Assembly (NCBI RefSeq): GCF_036669915.1
Contig: NC_089319.1
Coordinates: 13,587,471 to 13,651,470 of the forward strand
Direction: 5' to 3'
DNA from: Pocillopora verrucosa
Taxonomy: Eukaryota > Cnidaria > Anthozoa > Scleractinia > Pocilloporidae
Length of the DNA: 64,000 bases
Below are positions 12,401-25,882 of this stretch, in pieces. The translations under genes and the position numbers were made by a program. The notes below the pieces were generated by a model. The model saw only the letters and a list, made by a program, of their open reading frames with translations, ran no database searches and was not told where the DNA came from. The stretch's first letter is position 1, and every line of letters starts with the position of its first letter.

Positions 12401-13994
12401 TTTTAATGTCTCGGGTTTCCCTCATTTGTCAAAACTGCACTCTTTATTCCGACGTCGAATAACTTTCCTTAGCTGTGCAGTTCGCTTTTGTTTTTTCATT
12501 TGACGATAGCTCTGCTTTTTTTCCTCACTTCTAAGACAGTCAGCACTCAGTAAAGACAACTTTTCAGAGCACTCAAGGCTTCCCCTGTTCACAGTGCGTA
12601 ATGGTGGAATCTCAATTAAAATGGATTTGCAACGCAAAGTTGTTAAGTTAATTGCCCTTACTCAGTCTTACGCAGCCGATGATGTTATTGTTTTTGCGGA
12701 CTGACTTACCGTGCTTCCTGTCTAAATCTTGTTGTTTGTCGTGACGTCACACTCGTAGTTGTGTGCGTGTTGGCGTAAAAGGGATAAACAAACTCCCTTA
12801 TGTACCTTTCGATAAATCGGAGGGGCCTAGTGACAAGTGATAAACGTGAAATCAAATGACCGTAGTGATTCATTTAGCGCACGGGGCGCTGATTTACTTT
12901 TGGTACCTCAAGGGAGGGCCCTTTTTTTGAAACAGGGTTTTTTTTTTTTTTTTTTTTTTTGAGAATATGAAGCAACCTTTGATATTTACTTGAAAAGGTT
13001 AAAGAAGGCTGGAAAACGAACGTGTTGTCCTTAGCCTAGCAGTCGTCGCAAAATTTTGAGACGGAATCTATTGTTTGAAGGAACCGTACATTCACGGGGA
13101 CATAATAGTTGAAAGACTGAGGCAAAGAGCACCACTTTTGTTGTGAGGCTCTAAGTGGCAATTAAAATTAAAGGAACCACGGTTTATCTCGATGTATATG
13201 TACTCCAACAGTGCTGTTAGGGAAACAGAACGGGGGCGCCTATTGGAATAACAGTACTTATTCGATAAAGGCGCATATTAGAATAGGGGTGGGGGGGGGG
13301 GGGGAGTAGGCGCTTATTGGAGGGATGGTGCTAAATCAAATCATTAAGGAAACCAAGAACCAATAAGAATAGACTGCAGGTGTCTCACATGATCTCTGTT
13401 TTCTAATTAAACAGTGGTTTTATCCAGCCACCAAAAGTCAACCATACTGTCTTCCACATAGATATTACACAGATATTTTCTATAATAGCCGGGCAAAATG
13501 TTATAAACTTACTTTCCAGACGCGGTGTAATCACAATAGATAACTAATGAGAGAAATAAAATGCACAGATTACGTTTAATATTATAATATTTTATAATAA
13601 CCTTCTACTGTATAATTTGTGCGCATCAGTCACTTATTAAATAATTTAGCAATTTATAAACATGAATTTCAGCTAATGTTTCCTCTTTATATATTTAGAA
13701 CATCCTATATGTTTGTATTCTATGTGGGCTCTCACTTTCATTAAGGTCGGCGTCATGACAAGCTACACCCGATTTCCAAAATGTGGACAATCACAGTTAA
13801 CAAACATCTACAAAAATGCATATTGTTTAAACTTTTTTTTTTAATAGTATATGTGTCCTCGTAACATACCTCTTCTTTGCCCATAAGGTCCTTCAAAACT
13901 TGTCTTGCCCCCGATTACATTTTCGTCAATAAACTCGAAGATTGGCAACATGGTTTCCTCCACAGCAACGTGCTTGGTACCTCTGTCCTCGTAA
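3401..13994 (-). CDS. PLP enzyme, aminotransferase class V / cysteine-desulfurase-like, with CaaX-type tail
   Basis: Twenty-two exons, transcription order: 13994-13870, 13543-13513, 12826-12710, 12224-12095, 11979-11914, 11718-11653, 11439-11258, 10728-10670, 9587-9514, 8998-8888, 7951-7905, 7812-7608, 7176-7112, 6713-6669, 6329-6218, 5649-5494, 4836-4783, 4649-4433, 4334-4275, 4181-4132, 4047-3795, 3567-3401. The joins I checked keep phase, giving about 797 residues. Class V landmarks in order: CDYTASGK, YANTHTTT, FTGSGATGA, VGPFEHHSNILPW, FWDYASAGPY (cofactor-contacting Asp), SPHKFVGGPGTPG (Lys for the PLP Schiff base), ARGGCACAGPYAQ, and a C-terminal PGFARVNLPYF. After the fold comes a lysine-rich extension of about 250 residues ending GKKRSKVCCIQ. 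The substrate is unknown; desulfurase or selenocysteine-lyase-like chemistry is inferred from the family. The start codon was not found. The weakest exons are 4132-4181 and 4275-4334. Confidence 0.85.
5182..5510 (-). repeat. 30-bp minisatellite copying a splice-donor junction
   Basis: About eleven imperfect copies of a 30-bp unit, most containing a HindIII-like aagctt. Read on the minus strand each unit encodes roughly IKFDVKLEVT. The first copy, next to the exon, holds the end of coding exon 5649-5494 (LELDVRLE) and its donor GTTAGT. Other copies carry GTTACT, GTAAAT, GCTAAT or GGTAGT at the same place. The array therefore lies at the start of an intron of the PLP-enzyme gene, made by repeated duplication of the exon-intron boundary. 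A one-base loss in the exon-proximal copy breaks read-through of the ten-residue frame. Confidence 0.9.
8035..8573. repeat. inverted clusters of a short gggtacgaaacgac motif
   Basis: Around 8035-8120 the motif appears in the cgtttc/gtaccc orientation several times. Around 8510-8573 it reads gggtacgaaacgac three times in the other orientation. The two clusters face each other across about 400 bases in an intron of the PLP-enzyme gene. They look like ends of a non-autonomous element, but I could not define its borders. Confidence 0.5.
9790..9861 (-). repeat. tRNA-like SINE head, copy 1
   Basis: On the minus strand this 72-base unit has an A box (TGGCTCAGAGG) forming a D arm, and a perfect B box GGTTCGATTCC within a five-pair T arm. 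The acceptor can pair with wobbles but has a mismatch, and the anticodon loop is eight bases. It is therefore a tRNA-derived repeat and not a working tRNA gene. Confidence 0.7.
9946..10058. repeat. palindrome inside the composite insertion
   Basis: Left arm (9964-9991, core gagatggtaggtttgagctc) is matched by its complement at 10009-10040. The short loop is itself near-palindromic. It would form a long hairpin and links the two tRNA-like units tail to tail. Confidence 0.7.
10074..10145 (+). repeat. tRNA-like SINE head, copy 2
   Basis: Same 72-base unit as copy 1 in opposite orientation: A box TGGTTCAGTGG and B box GGTTCGATTCC. The anticodon stem has a mismatch relative to copy 1 and the acceptor is weaker. 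Both pol III boxes are intact. Confidence 0.7.
12936..13306. repeat. poly-T tract and poly-G tract in intron
   Basis: A run of more than 20 T ends at 12960, and a run dominated by G lies at about 13287-13305. Both are simple sequence in an intron of the PLP-enzyme gene. The T run could be the A tail of a minus-strand retroposon, but no body was recognised. Confidence 0.6.
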
Positions 13995-14492
13995 CTTTGA
14001 AATGAATCAGCGTTTTCCTGACAAGGCACCTTGTCTGATTTAGTTTATGAAGGGTAAAAACAAAAATATTTGCAATTAAGAACCATTTTGATTGGAAGCT
14101 AAAATGGAAAAAACATGAAACAGTTAAACCGAACAAAGCGTAAAACTTATACCAAAGTCTTCAAGCATGTGACCGTCAAGAGGAGGCGGGAAGTGTTAGG
14201 CTATTTTCAACAAACTACAGGTGTGCAAAAACATACGGACATAGATTTTTCCATCATCGAAACAGGGCTCTGCCAAAGATGAAGGTAAAGCCTTACCAAC
14301 TAGTTGTTTTTTGATTAAAGTTGCGAGAATGCTTATTTACTCTAATAGTACGCACGTGCAACTTTGCCTAACTCTGACTTAGCAAGTGATGCAACGTCAC
14401 TAACAATATGTTTGTCAAAAGGAACGTTTAGGCAAAGAGGCAGTTCATCGTAATTCGAGGCCAATTTTGAAATGTTGACGAAAGGTCCTTAC

Positions 14493-16793
14493 CCAAGGCA
14501 CGATCCTTTTACCAATATCTCGTCGGAGCTAGTAGAAAAAAAAACGCCTGCTTAAAAATAGGCTGGCGTCCTTTTTTTTCTTTTTTTGTTACTGTTTTTA
14601 CAACGACAAAATCGTCATTACCACCTGGCCCTGAAATTTCAGAATCCATTGTATCGTCGAAAACAATTTTCAACCTTTTTTCAATATCCGGGATGGAGAT
14701 GGAAGGAGATACCGGTGAAAGAGAAGATTTAATTGCGCAACTTCTGTTGAAAAATCATTATTACTAAGAGTCTAAGTATCATAATGAAAGAAACAGAAAT
14801 TTTTATCTACATCATGGATAAAATCTTACATCACAATCGGCTTAGTGATACCAGCACATTTTCAATTCACTTAGAGGCTGTCCAACTGTCCACCACCCCC
14901 CTCCCAAGGCTACACATTAATCACGATATAATCCTATTGTGGAAAATTTAATCGAAATGATATTTGTGTGTCTTGATGACAGCTTAATTGAACATGTTAC
15001 TCACTGAATTAATTTTAACCCTAAGTGATCTCTAAGAACACGACTTATTCAGCGCTTTTTTCACAATGCAATTCAGTATTTCTCACCGGCGAAATTAAGC
15101 TCCAAAACCGGCGATATGATTGTGAGGTGATTTTGATGTGAGAAACACTTCTTGCTCTTGTAAAATACTCACGTCTAAAGTACAAGTGGACCCGGATGAG
15201 TGAAAGATCTCACTGCCGCGATACATGCGTTCATGAGCAGATGCAATAAAGCTCTAAAGCCACTGAGATGAATTAAGTAATTATGCCTTGAGTTAATTCA
15301 GACCGGATAAGGAAAAGAGTCCCATTAAAGAACTTTATTTACTCAGAGCTTACTTGTGCCCTCAAGGCGAATACTTTAGCTCAAGTGAAAATCTAATTTA
15401 CACCTTTGAAGTGTTTATTTTATTGTGGCAAGAGTAAGTGCTTTGTAACTATAGCTACTGTGTAGTAATTCTTATAAAAACTAAGTCCATAATCCGCGCA
15501 CAATAAACTCGAACATGTCGTTTTCTAAAAGAAAAAATTATCAGAGAAAACGCAGTTGAAATGGCCTCGTCAAATGATCGTTGTTCATTCATTTTAGTCT
15601 GGTCGATTAACATGTGACTCTGTGACTGACATGTGATGATGTGATGGTGAGATGGTCCATAAAGACTAATGAGTGGCACAGACCAGCAGGGCTACTGCAA
15701 ACGGTGAAAGGAATAATAGCCATTGTTTTAAATGATCACGTACACCACTTTTATCAAGTTTAATTTTTTAGAATTAAGATTTGCGCGAGCAGAAGTTTAT
15801 TGAAGGTCCTTGATGTATTCCTCTCAAGTACAAAAGTAACCACCCTGTTTGTTGACGCCGGAAGTCAATACCCAAATCACAAAGGAGCTAAATGTTCTCA
15901 CTTCGGCCACGAAAAATTCCTTTGGTGTAGAGCCATGTGCAATGTAAACAGTCTTTCACTCAGCAAAAGTTGTGACCTTCAGAGAGGAATAAACTTAGCC
16001 AACAGAGTTATGTTGTTATGGAAAATTTCACCAAGGAAAGTACATTCTCAAGGAATTTTGTAGAGCTGAAAAACCTTTCGGGTGTTATCTGTTTGTCTGC
16101 TAAGGAAAATTTCGGGCTGGTAACACGGTTGCAACATTATTGCAATAGCCAATGTCTATCTTATAAATTAAAAGACTGTAATTGCATACCGTGTACTGGT
16201 GTCTCTTGCAACAGTGCAATTTTCTGAAAAGTCTGTTATTTGGTTATCTCCGGTTTCTTTTTCTTTTCTGGTGTAAACACTTACTATCACCACCATAAAT
16301 CAGCTCCAGTGAACTTTCGTAAAGTATGAACAGACAATATAACATGGTGGCAAAGAAACTGGCAGAAGGAATTTATAATCATACTTAAAACAACAACAAA
16401 AATTCTGTTATCCGTGAGATTTTGAATTGATTGTTTCTCAGCAGTCCCTGTATGACTTGAAAAGCTACAACCAAAGTCACCATTTCGTAATGATCGTCTT
16501 GCAACTCATGCAATCTGCGCACATGTCGCTCACTTATTGATTTTCTCACTTTACTCATCACGTAATTAATTAAACAACTGTTTTATGAGTTCCCAGAATT
16601 ATCTGAGTTATTGCTTAAAAGCCCAACTTTTTTCACCCTTGCCCTCATTTACTTGAAATTATTGTCTCACAGTTACCACGGGAAGAAGCATTACCTGATT
16701 TCTCTGAAATGGAGTATTGTCAACTGTGTTCCTGAACTTCTCAACCATTTTCTTCCGTGGATTTGTGGGAGCATCTCGATCATAAAGCCGAGA
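14493..16793 (-). other. candidate 5' exons of the PLP-enzyme gene
   Basis: Four short minus-strand stretches have open frames and flanking AG/GT signals: 16793-16695 (SRLYDRDAPTNPRKKMV..., 33 codons), 15253-15173 (SFIASAHERMYRGSEIF..., 27 codons), 14753-14632 (...DIEKRLKIVFDDTMDSEI...) and 14528-14493 (SDEILVKGSCLG). The last joins exon 13994-13870 in phase. However, 15173 to 14753 and 14632 to 14528 do not join in phase as drawn, so at least one exon or boundary is wrong or missing. They probably code for an N-terminal extension before the class V fold. No initiator ATG with a convincing leader was found. Confidence 0.5.
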
Positions 16794-19700
16794 CTGACGA
16801 AGAGAGCAACTAAGTATGCATGTCGCAAGGATGAGACTGAAGAAGCATCCGGTCGGGTGTCAGAGAATTCATTTACCACTTAATTAAAATAATTTGTGTT
16901 GTTGATCTTTTAGTTCAGCGCACTTCATCTTACTAAACTTGTTATTAGCCGACAGTTTAAACCCTTCTCTTAAACTGCCCACACGTAAATTGCATGACCG
17001 AACGAAATGCGGCCGTCACATCTGACCTGGTTTTGTTGTCCCATATCCGGTCCGGAAAAGATTTTAGCCGACAGTTAACTGAGGCTTTCAAACAGAGGAC
17101 TTTCTATTACAGAAAAAAACTAATATTTGATAGGATTGGCCTTATTCAAGCCCTTATAGATCTGATTTAATACCACCGAACTATCGATAGTTTCCCGAAC
17201 CATAACAATTACATTGGGATGATTCACAGGTCGAATTAATTTAAGTCTCACAACTCCTATGTTAAAAGAAAACTCAAACTTTCATCAGTAAGAGCTGTCA
17301 AACTTAATTTGTTGACGCCAGTATGAAATAGTAGAAGAAAAAAAGTTCCAACTGACACGAATATTAATTTTCCGGTAAAATCCAAACAGAGGCAACCAAA
17401 GAGATACATAGTCACTTTTAAATGAAAATCGTTTCAAACAAATTGAACTTCCATCCTATTGACAAGGTAGTGACATGTCATTTACTGTCTAATAAAAGTA
17501 AAGAGAAATTGAGCAAAATTGGAGCCAACGTTTTGCCCAGCTATCATCAGAATCGTGGGTTTTGTTATCAGCTGTCTATCCTAGTGTCTTGCCTTTCCGC
17601 AAGGTTATCACTGTAAACGTATACTGTTGATGTTAGTTTTGGAATAAGTGTCATGAGTGTCCGAATAATTTGGCCACACGGTTAAACAAAAGTTCACCTA
17701 TTATCAACAATTCGGGTTCCACAACGAAGCTATTGAATCATACCGCCCAACGTGATTTTGTTTATGTAAGAGATTAAAATCGACTGGCCACTTGGCCTTC
17801 TTTCTTCGTCTTAAAAATGACGAAAGTTAAAGTGAGTGCCGCTGGCAATAAGAAATAGGTTTCACAAGGTACATCTCCTCAGGTTTTAATGAAATTCCTT
17901 GGTAGCTGATCTTATAGATTGCAATATCTTTTCATTGCACTATCTTCTCATTTTCGATGTACATATCCATATTTGTTGCTAATGCGACTGGCGCGGCTGA
18001 CTTGTTAAGGAATATAAAAGACACAATCTCTGTCTGTTTAATGAATTCTGGTTCAAGGTACTGAATTACCAGTCCAATCGATGTAAAAAGTTTAGGTACA
18101 GTGACATAGAAGATCACTTTGCAAGAGATTTATTTCGGACTCTGAATGTTTTTCCAGGTGTTTTAGGTTTTTTCTTGAATACATCTTGTCACACACTAAT
18201 TAACTCTCTAGTTATTGAGACTAGACTACTCCTTAGAACAAAGCCAATGTGATGTCAGCTCGTTGAATTTTCATGAAAACAGAGATATTTTGTTGTAACT
18301 GTTTCTATTCTTGTTTCCAAGCCGAAATTTCTCCGCTCAGAATGTTAATGTGGCAAATCAGTTTGAAAGCTTAATTAAGGCCAGAACTCGACAGTATAAG
18401 AAAGAAAAGGACCAACCCATTTTAATCCTGAATCCTCAGGCGAAGATTACATGAGACAGAATACGATTACGTTTTCGTCATTTCGTTGCTTTTCTTTCTT
18501 TTTAAGCATGTGAACTGAGCGCACTCCAGCCAGTTTACAATGAGCAAGAACAAGGACAGGTGAATCCATCAAGTTGCGTTCTCCTAGAGGATACTGCAGA
18601 GGTCCATTGTTTCACCGGCTGTAATACTATGTAAACCGGCCACAGATGAAGTTCATTTACCTATAATTTTAATGTCTTGCGACATAGTTAGATTTTCCTT
18701 GTGACTATCATGAATGAAAAAAATAAGTATATTACATAAAAAAGTACCACTTTCCTCTGGCGCTTTCCTTCACAATCACACAATTCATGTGATACTTTTT
18801 TTAGCTCTGTGGGTGCAGTTAAATGACGGAGGTTGATAAGATAAGTTTTGTTAACTGCAGTTTCATTTTTCCTCATTCTTACTTGTAAAGTACGAACCAG
18901 CAATACTGAGTAAAAAATTCATCAGTATTCTTAACTGATTTAATCAAATAATATGGCTTCTTAAACTAACGGCTTTTGTAATCCCGCTCATCAATCTTTG
19001 TTAAAAACATATTTTTAATTACCATACAATTGTATTTTAAATTGCTTTACGCTAGGTTTGCTCTGCCTGTTTAACAACCTCTTCTAGGCCGGGTTTTAAA
19101 TTTGCGGCTTTAATGAGAGTTGTCATGAAAGAGAAAATTGGAATACGAAATATATTGAACACCTTATGTAATTAGTACAAAGGCATCAAGGCATCACATA
19201 AAAGCTGAAAATGCTTCCCCTTCATCGGGGCAGCAGATGTCAGTCACTGAATCAAACTATCTAAGACACACTGTGAATGCAGTTGCTTCTTATATTGCGC
19301 AAGAAACACTTTTTGTTAAGTGGTGATGTTGATGAAGTTATGGAGTCATCAATTCCCGCCGGTTTCTAGTTGTGGTTTGGTTGGAATCAGTTGTGACTCA
19401 AATAGGTAATATTTCTAACCATATACCACTGAAACCTTTTATTTTCATGATAGCAACGATGATTTTCACCAAATTATGAGAAAACGCTGCAGTCTGTCAA
19501 CATGAAACACAAAATTTCACTTAAGCAAGAACCAACATGAAAACGATTGCGCCCTAAAGGCACCATAGATCTTTGACATTTCTTAACTTTTCAATCAAAA
19601 AATACTTCAAAGAAGTTGTATTTTCTGGACTTCTTTCAAAGCGACTAACCGAAAAAAAGGTCCCAAATTGGAAATCTTACCACGCCCGAATGACCCCATG

Positions 19701-22700
19701 CTTTTCACAGCCTCGACCAAAGGGAAAGATTCCAGATGTGGAACGCTCGCCTCTCAGGATGTACAACACTCGACACTTTCTAAGCTTACCAAGGATTGTA
19801 ATCATTAGCTAGTATCTCATAAATCAAACTGACGAAAACAAAATACAATAAATTTTATTAAACTGGACATCTCCACAAAGGCACCTAACAATAAAAGCTG
19901 TAATGCAATAAAAGATTACATTTACATAAACGGCGAACTATGTCGACTCTTAAACTCAGCAGGCAATTTACGATTTGTGACCCAATTTTACTACTCAATT
20001 TGTTAACTTAACAAGTTGAAAAATTTTGTAGAAACTTTTGACTCGGTGCTCAAACTTAATTAAAACTGTCAGGTTTTTTAATTTTGAGCTGACCATAGCA
20101 GTCTCTTTGTTTAACTTCGTACGTTTAATAACGGTAAGATTTCTTTTGTTTTTAGATTACTGTGATATTTAAGAACAAAGAACAATATGATATCTCTTCC
20201 TAATTAGCTCATAAACACCCCTAAGAGTGTACGTACGCTTCATAAACAAGGCTGTTGGTGATAGCAACCTTTTTTAACTACTCTGGTAATTAGAGAGATC
20301 GAGCTAGACGTTCGTGTTTTCATTTATGCTACACAAGAGGGGCGAGTCCCGTCATTCAACAAGGCCTCTTTTCTGCCCATGACTCAGATCATTTTAATTA
20401 ACACGGCTAACTTTAATTTGAATGTGGAAGAGAAGAAAGTGAATAGCTTTGCTTTCTGACCGGGCAAAGAACAGCCTGGGATCGACCCCAAGTGACTTAA
20501 ATTCGTTAATGGTCGGGGTATCGAAAAACGGTTTTAGCAGTGTTCAGTGAGCAGGATGCGTTTCGGTCTGACTACGAGTTTGGTGTTTTTATATTATCAC
20601 GGTTAATTAAGCATTCGTACCTTCATACTCTTCTGGAATCAACTGCGGTGTACGTTTGTAAAAGAACCATCACGGTTTGTGTCGGACTGGACCCATTTCT
20701 TCACTTTCTCGTAAATCAGCGGAATTTTCGTCAAGCAACAGAGAATACAAATAAGAATTAAGGTCCTAAATGCAAATCACCGAACGTAGTGTACACATGC
20801 TATGTTAGTTAGGTATGAAAATGACAATATTCTTTCATTGTTGATTCAGTCTGTTGAACTTCTCTGCAAGACTGATAGGAACTTTCACATCAAACCACTG
20901 CCCAAACAGACAGGAAATACATAGGGAGATGGCTACCTAACTACTGCTTTCTCTAATCGGCTACAAAAACTACAGAAACAATGGAAACCTGCCGAGAGAA
21001 CCGAGAAAACATTACAAACTGTGTGCGTCAAACAGGAACTACACAGGGATTTATATTGAATAATTACGGCACTGATACAATCTACTGAATCTAAACCAGC
21101 TACGTGGAATAAAATAATGAATGTTATTCGTCGTTCAATAGGAAAAAAGGATCTATTTATTTAACATACAATTTATTCCGAAAGTAAAGTTGCTTTGTCT
21201 ATAAATTATCCGAAATGCCTGGAAGCTCCTTTGCCAAGTAAAAATAACCGTTGGCCTAACCCTACGCTTATCTCGTGTTCTCCCAACCTCCCAAGTGTTT
21301 ACATCAGGCTATGTAAACACGGAAACCATTTTACATTTCTTCAATGTAATGGGCCCACTCCTAGATCATTCGTTTTTTCTTGCCTCTGAAAACTTATTAT
21401 CTTATAAGAGGTTTTTTTTGCTTTAAATTCTGCTGAGTCTTTGGCTATAACCAATAGCAAGCCATGCCTTACTGTACTGCTTTCTGATTACAAGTGTTGA
21501 TTTCACATACGTCACTGCATAATCATGTTCTTAAACTATGAAAAACTGAGGCCCTTACCTGAGAAGTTTTCAACGAGTGTTTTTTGTGGAGGTAAGATAA
21601 GGTGAACATGTATCCATTTGACACGCTAGCAATACTTGAAAATGGTTTAATAAGAAGCCAATGATATGAATATATACGCTGTGAGAAACCAGAACGTTCG
21701 GTGTCATTACGAAATTTACTAGAGCATGTCGCTTAATGGTCAGGAACACAACTTAGTTCGTACGCAGTATTGCATGAAAAGTAAATTGCGTGATCAATCA
21801 TGGCTCGTTTGAAATCACATGATTTGCGTCTGTAAAGCAAGAGCCCGTGTCGAATCTTAACAAAACTAACCACAAAGCTGTTTAATTTTACCAATATAGT
21901 AAGAGATTTTGAGGAAAGAAACAGATATATACAATCTTTTTTCTTTCTTTCCTTTAACTAAAATAGGCAAATCATGACTCGATTAAATTACGGCATGCCC
22001 ACCATCATTCCGGTGTGTCCTTACGATGACTTATCTATGAAATAATTACCAAGTCGTGGGTACACAGTTCCGTCGATTATGAGTTGGCTTTTGCCTCTGG
22101 GAAACTAGTATGCCATAATTAAGACTATTTTTAAATTACGCTGAGAAGTCACGGTTCATGTTTTCAATTTTTTTGAATCATTGCATCACTTTAGCTGTAA
22201 AATGGTTTTGCAGACTTACCTGTGATCCCTCTTTTTAATGTGTAAACAAAGACGTGAAAACGAATACATTACGAATACGTTCAGTCATTGATCTCGATTA
22301 GTGGCTTAAAATTCTTGATTCTACTTCGAAAGCAAGATGGAAAGTGCACTCAAAGCATTCACGTAAAACTGTAGCAATAAATTTGATCTTGACTGAGAAA
22401 ATTTGATGACGGAAACTCTTACTTGCACTTGAATGTTAAAGGTTAACTTGCCTGAGAGGTCTTCTAACCACTCTCCAAACGTGATCAGAGGAACGACTTG
22501 CCAGTGGAAGAAATCGTCCGAAAGAAACGGGGTGTCCTCCAAAAGCACTTTCCAATTGAGTCAACATCTCTAATTTTCCCGTTTAATATGCTTTCATACT
22601 ATGATAACGACATGACACATTTTTCAGCCAATAAGAGACATCGCCTCTTCTTCAGTCAACAAGTCGATGGGCTATAACAGTGACTCTGTGCCTATATTTC

Positions 22701-25700
22701 AGGGAATGACAACACAGCGCATAACAGAAATATTTGGCCTCAAGAGCAGTGCAAGGTCTTAGCAATGAGTTCAAGCCAATAACCATCCATGATCGTAACC
22801 AATTATTCCTTAGCCTGGATCTTTGCTCATCACTTGAAATTATTTGGATTGTGGTACGATCTCACGGACACGACAAATAAAACCTTTTCCAATCTCTGGG
22901 TTTGAGGGATATCTTGTGTACCATAAAGAGAAATTGATTCAATGAAGCTTTTTTACGCAGACGCAAGAGGACAAACATCACAGCTGGCGAGACCTTTAGC
23001 ACAATTAGAAATTGCGAAAAGGTAGATGAATGATGCCAAATCCGAAATAAATTTAAATAATTGTTACTTTACATTTAAGATTCTATACTCCATATGATTA
23101 ATTACTTTACGCGAGACACGAAAATAGGATTTTCCTGTTCAGAACCAAAGTTTCTTTCCATTAAATATCAAATTTGTTCGACTTCATTAAAAACCAAAAT
23201 AGTTGACCGAACAAACAAACAAACAAAAAAACGAAGACTCTGAAAACTGTAGATTCTATCTCAAATTGCCACGTTACATTTCTTTGGAAAAATCTAGAGC
23301 AAGTAACGAAGTCTTGTATTTTCTTAATTATGACCAAGTTAAAATAATTACAAATAACAGAATATTTACCTTAACGTTTTTATATAGTTAGAAATCTTAA
23401 AAGGTGGATGTGGCAAACTAAAAGGCCTTGTTTTATGTAAGGTACAAGTTTGCTGTTTGTTTGCAAGGTTAAGCGCTTTTGGAGGTCAAGTATATGTTTT
23501 ATGATATTTAACATATCATATCTAGGAAAATAAACGGAACAGCTGAAATGAGCTCTTTGAGACACTATGAGAAAAAGTAGCTAAGGTGTTGTGAGTGCCA
23601 ATATCTGTCTCTAATTGTCTCCATATTCGCTCTTTCATTTTGGTAATTTAATAATAAGCCCTCCGGGACAGGTTTTTTTCAATTGTAATTTTTGCGTAGC
23701 GCAGTCAAGAAATAACCAGACGAATATTAAACAGATCGGGCGCGTTTTATTTTCATTTGCTTTCGGGAATTCAGTACAGACGCATACAACATGTGTTGTT
23801 ACTGTCTGAAATTCTTGCACAACTTGAATGATCGAACGAGGAACCTCTTTCAGGGATTAAGTTTCCGTCTGCTTGAAAATTCCTGTTTGCCTAAGTGCAG
23901 CATACCTTCCCAGCCTTTCAACCAATCAAATTTACTTTCTAAATCTGGAAAGCTTATCGTGGGAAGGAGAACAAATAATTTGAGTAGGTTAAGTAATTCG
24001 TCAAATGTCGTGATCAATGATGACAAAGACAAAAATTGTGCCACTTTGTGGAATGGAGTCATCACTTCATATGATTTTAACACATCGCTCTCAAATGTGA
24101 TTGTGGCGCTCATTTTATGTTGCTATTTGCAGCAGTCTCGAAAGATTTTTCTTTACTTCTCCATTTCAGAAGCTACATAAACCTTGAAAGGTTCAGATGG
24201 AGATTAATGCTTCAAGCATATTTGAGTGGTTAGAAGGGGACGCAACGATTTTCTTAAAAAACTACGGCATATTCCGAGGCCAAACAAGATACCTTAGATT
24301 CTTCTTGTTGTAGGAAAGCGTTTAAGTCTCATCGATCACATTTGCCTTTGATGGCTCCAGTGAGTCTGAAACTTATTTTTTAAACTGTTACCGAGTTTGT
24401 CAAGTTAAAATCAGTTGAAGACAAGAAAGGCGATGATAAATTCAAATTGTACTGATAACTGTCTTCCACCTCAATACTTGATAAACAACAAATTATAGAA
24501 AAAGGCAAAATTCTTTGGTTTTTTTAAAATCTCCACATAAAATTTTGGAAGAAATCGCCTATAGAAGTATATTGGCTACGTTCTTTCCTTGCGTGATCAC
24601 TGATGCCGATAAACAAACACGCTAGAAAGAACTTGACCAATATATTTACAACCACTCAACCTCAAGCATAATCGAATATAAGTGTAGAAAGCCAAAACTA
24701 TCGCTTGATGGTTGTTGAAAACAAATAAAAATTCTGTAAGTCTGTGCCGAAGTAATACAAAATAGTTGTCGCTGCTTCGAAAACCACGTAAACAAATGAA
24801 ACCAGAATGACAAAAAAGGGGGTTTTTAGGAACGAAGGGGCACAGGCAAGAGATGTTTTGCAAATACTTTTCGAAGAGGGGAATTTGTAGCAGCTTTGCT
24901 GAAAACACAGCCAGACGGAATTTTGACACATTTCCTGTGATTCGAGTCCAGCCCAGTTTGTTGAAGATGCCACCTCCCTGAACACTGAGCTTAGGAAATT
25001 AAAACCTTTTTATGTCTGTAAGATGAAAGCAAAGGTGTGAAGTTGTAGCATTGAAGTGTTAATAATGCCACCCGCTTGTAGTTTTTTTAGGCAGATTTAT
25101 GATGTTTCCGTTAATATATGGTAGTATAGGGAGTGAAAAGGCGGGGGAGGGTTAATTCAAATTATCACTACCGTGATCAGCAGTGTTGTGGTATGCCTTA
25201 TGAAGGAGTTAGGTAAGCAGGTGACCTAAAAACTCCCGCAGAGTACCGGATGCCCTTAATGTTTCACATGACTTTCTTTAAAAAACCTAATTCGTTTTGT
25301 GCCATGTTTTTGTTCATGATTGATAACTTTAAAGCAGATTACGTAGCAAAGTTTACTTCAAAACTTTTACAGTAAACAGCCTTCGTTAAAAACAAAATGT
25401 AAAAACTACCATTGTTACTTGTAAATGTAGTTAAAAAAAAAATGTAATCATCTGCCATGAAACGGATATGTGCTGTAATGATAAAATTATTCAAGAACAA
25501 TTGAATTTGAATATCATTTAGCCGACTTGAACAATGATCCTTGTTCTCTCTTTAGATAACGAAAGTCAGAGGATCAAATTAAAAAAAAAGATTTTTTTGG
25601 CTGTTGTTTGTTGTTTGTTGGCTGTTGTTTCCCTATCAGTTAAAAGTATGGCGCACAGTTTTCCTTTTTTCTATCAGTTACGGTGCAGTTCAGATACCAG

Positions 25701-25882
25701 TTTTGTAACTGATTAGCACTCAGGTCATGATATCTTAACTGGTCCTGTTGTTAAAATTTTTGCCTCAGTCATGGTTTAATGTATTCTAACCTTTTTTACC
25801 AAGCAAAAGGCTAATGATAACAAAATATTTATTCACTATTCTGGAAATACTCAAATGAAAAGGCACCTAAGAACAATCTGTG
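16794..25882. other. long stretch without a supported gene
   Basis: Nine kilobases with no domain I recognise. Two minus-strand windows look like single exons: 22547-22423 (LLEDTPFLSDDFFHWQVV..., ending at a GTAAGAG donor) and 19779-19681 (KCRVLYILRGERSTSGI..., ending at GTAAGAT). Both have an AG before them and an uninterrupted frame, so they may be parts of an unknown minus-strand gene or further 5' exons of the PLP enzyme. Frames at 23850-24113 and 24597-24929 (minus) and 23791-24180 (plus) are longer but lack splice context, codon bias or homology I know. Confidence 0.4.

Noticed and set aside
23791-24180. 129-codon plus-strand frame and its 87-codon minus-strand partner
   Set aside because: No splice context, no domain and no recognisable composition bias; long frames of this size are expected by chance in 64 kb.
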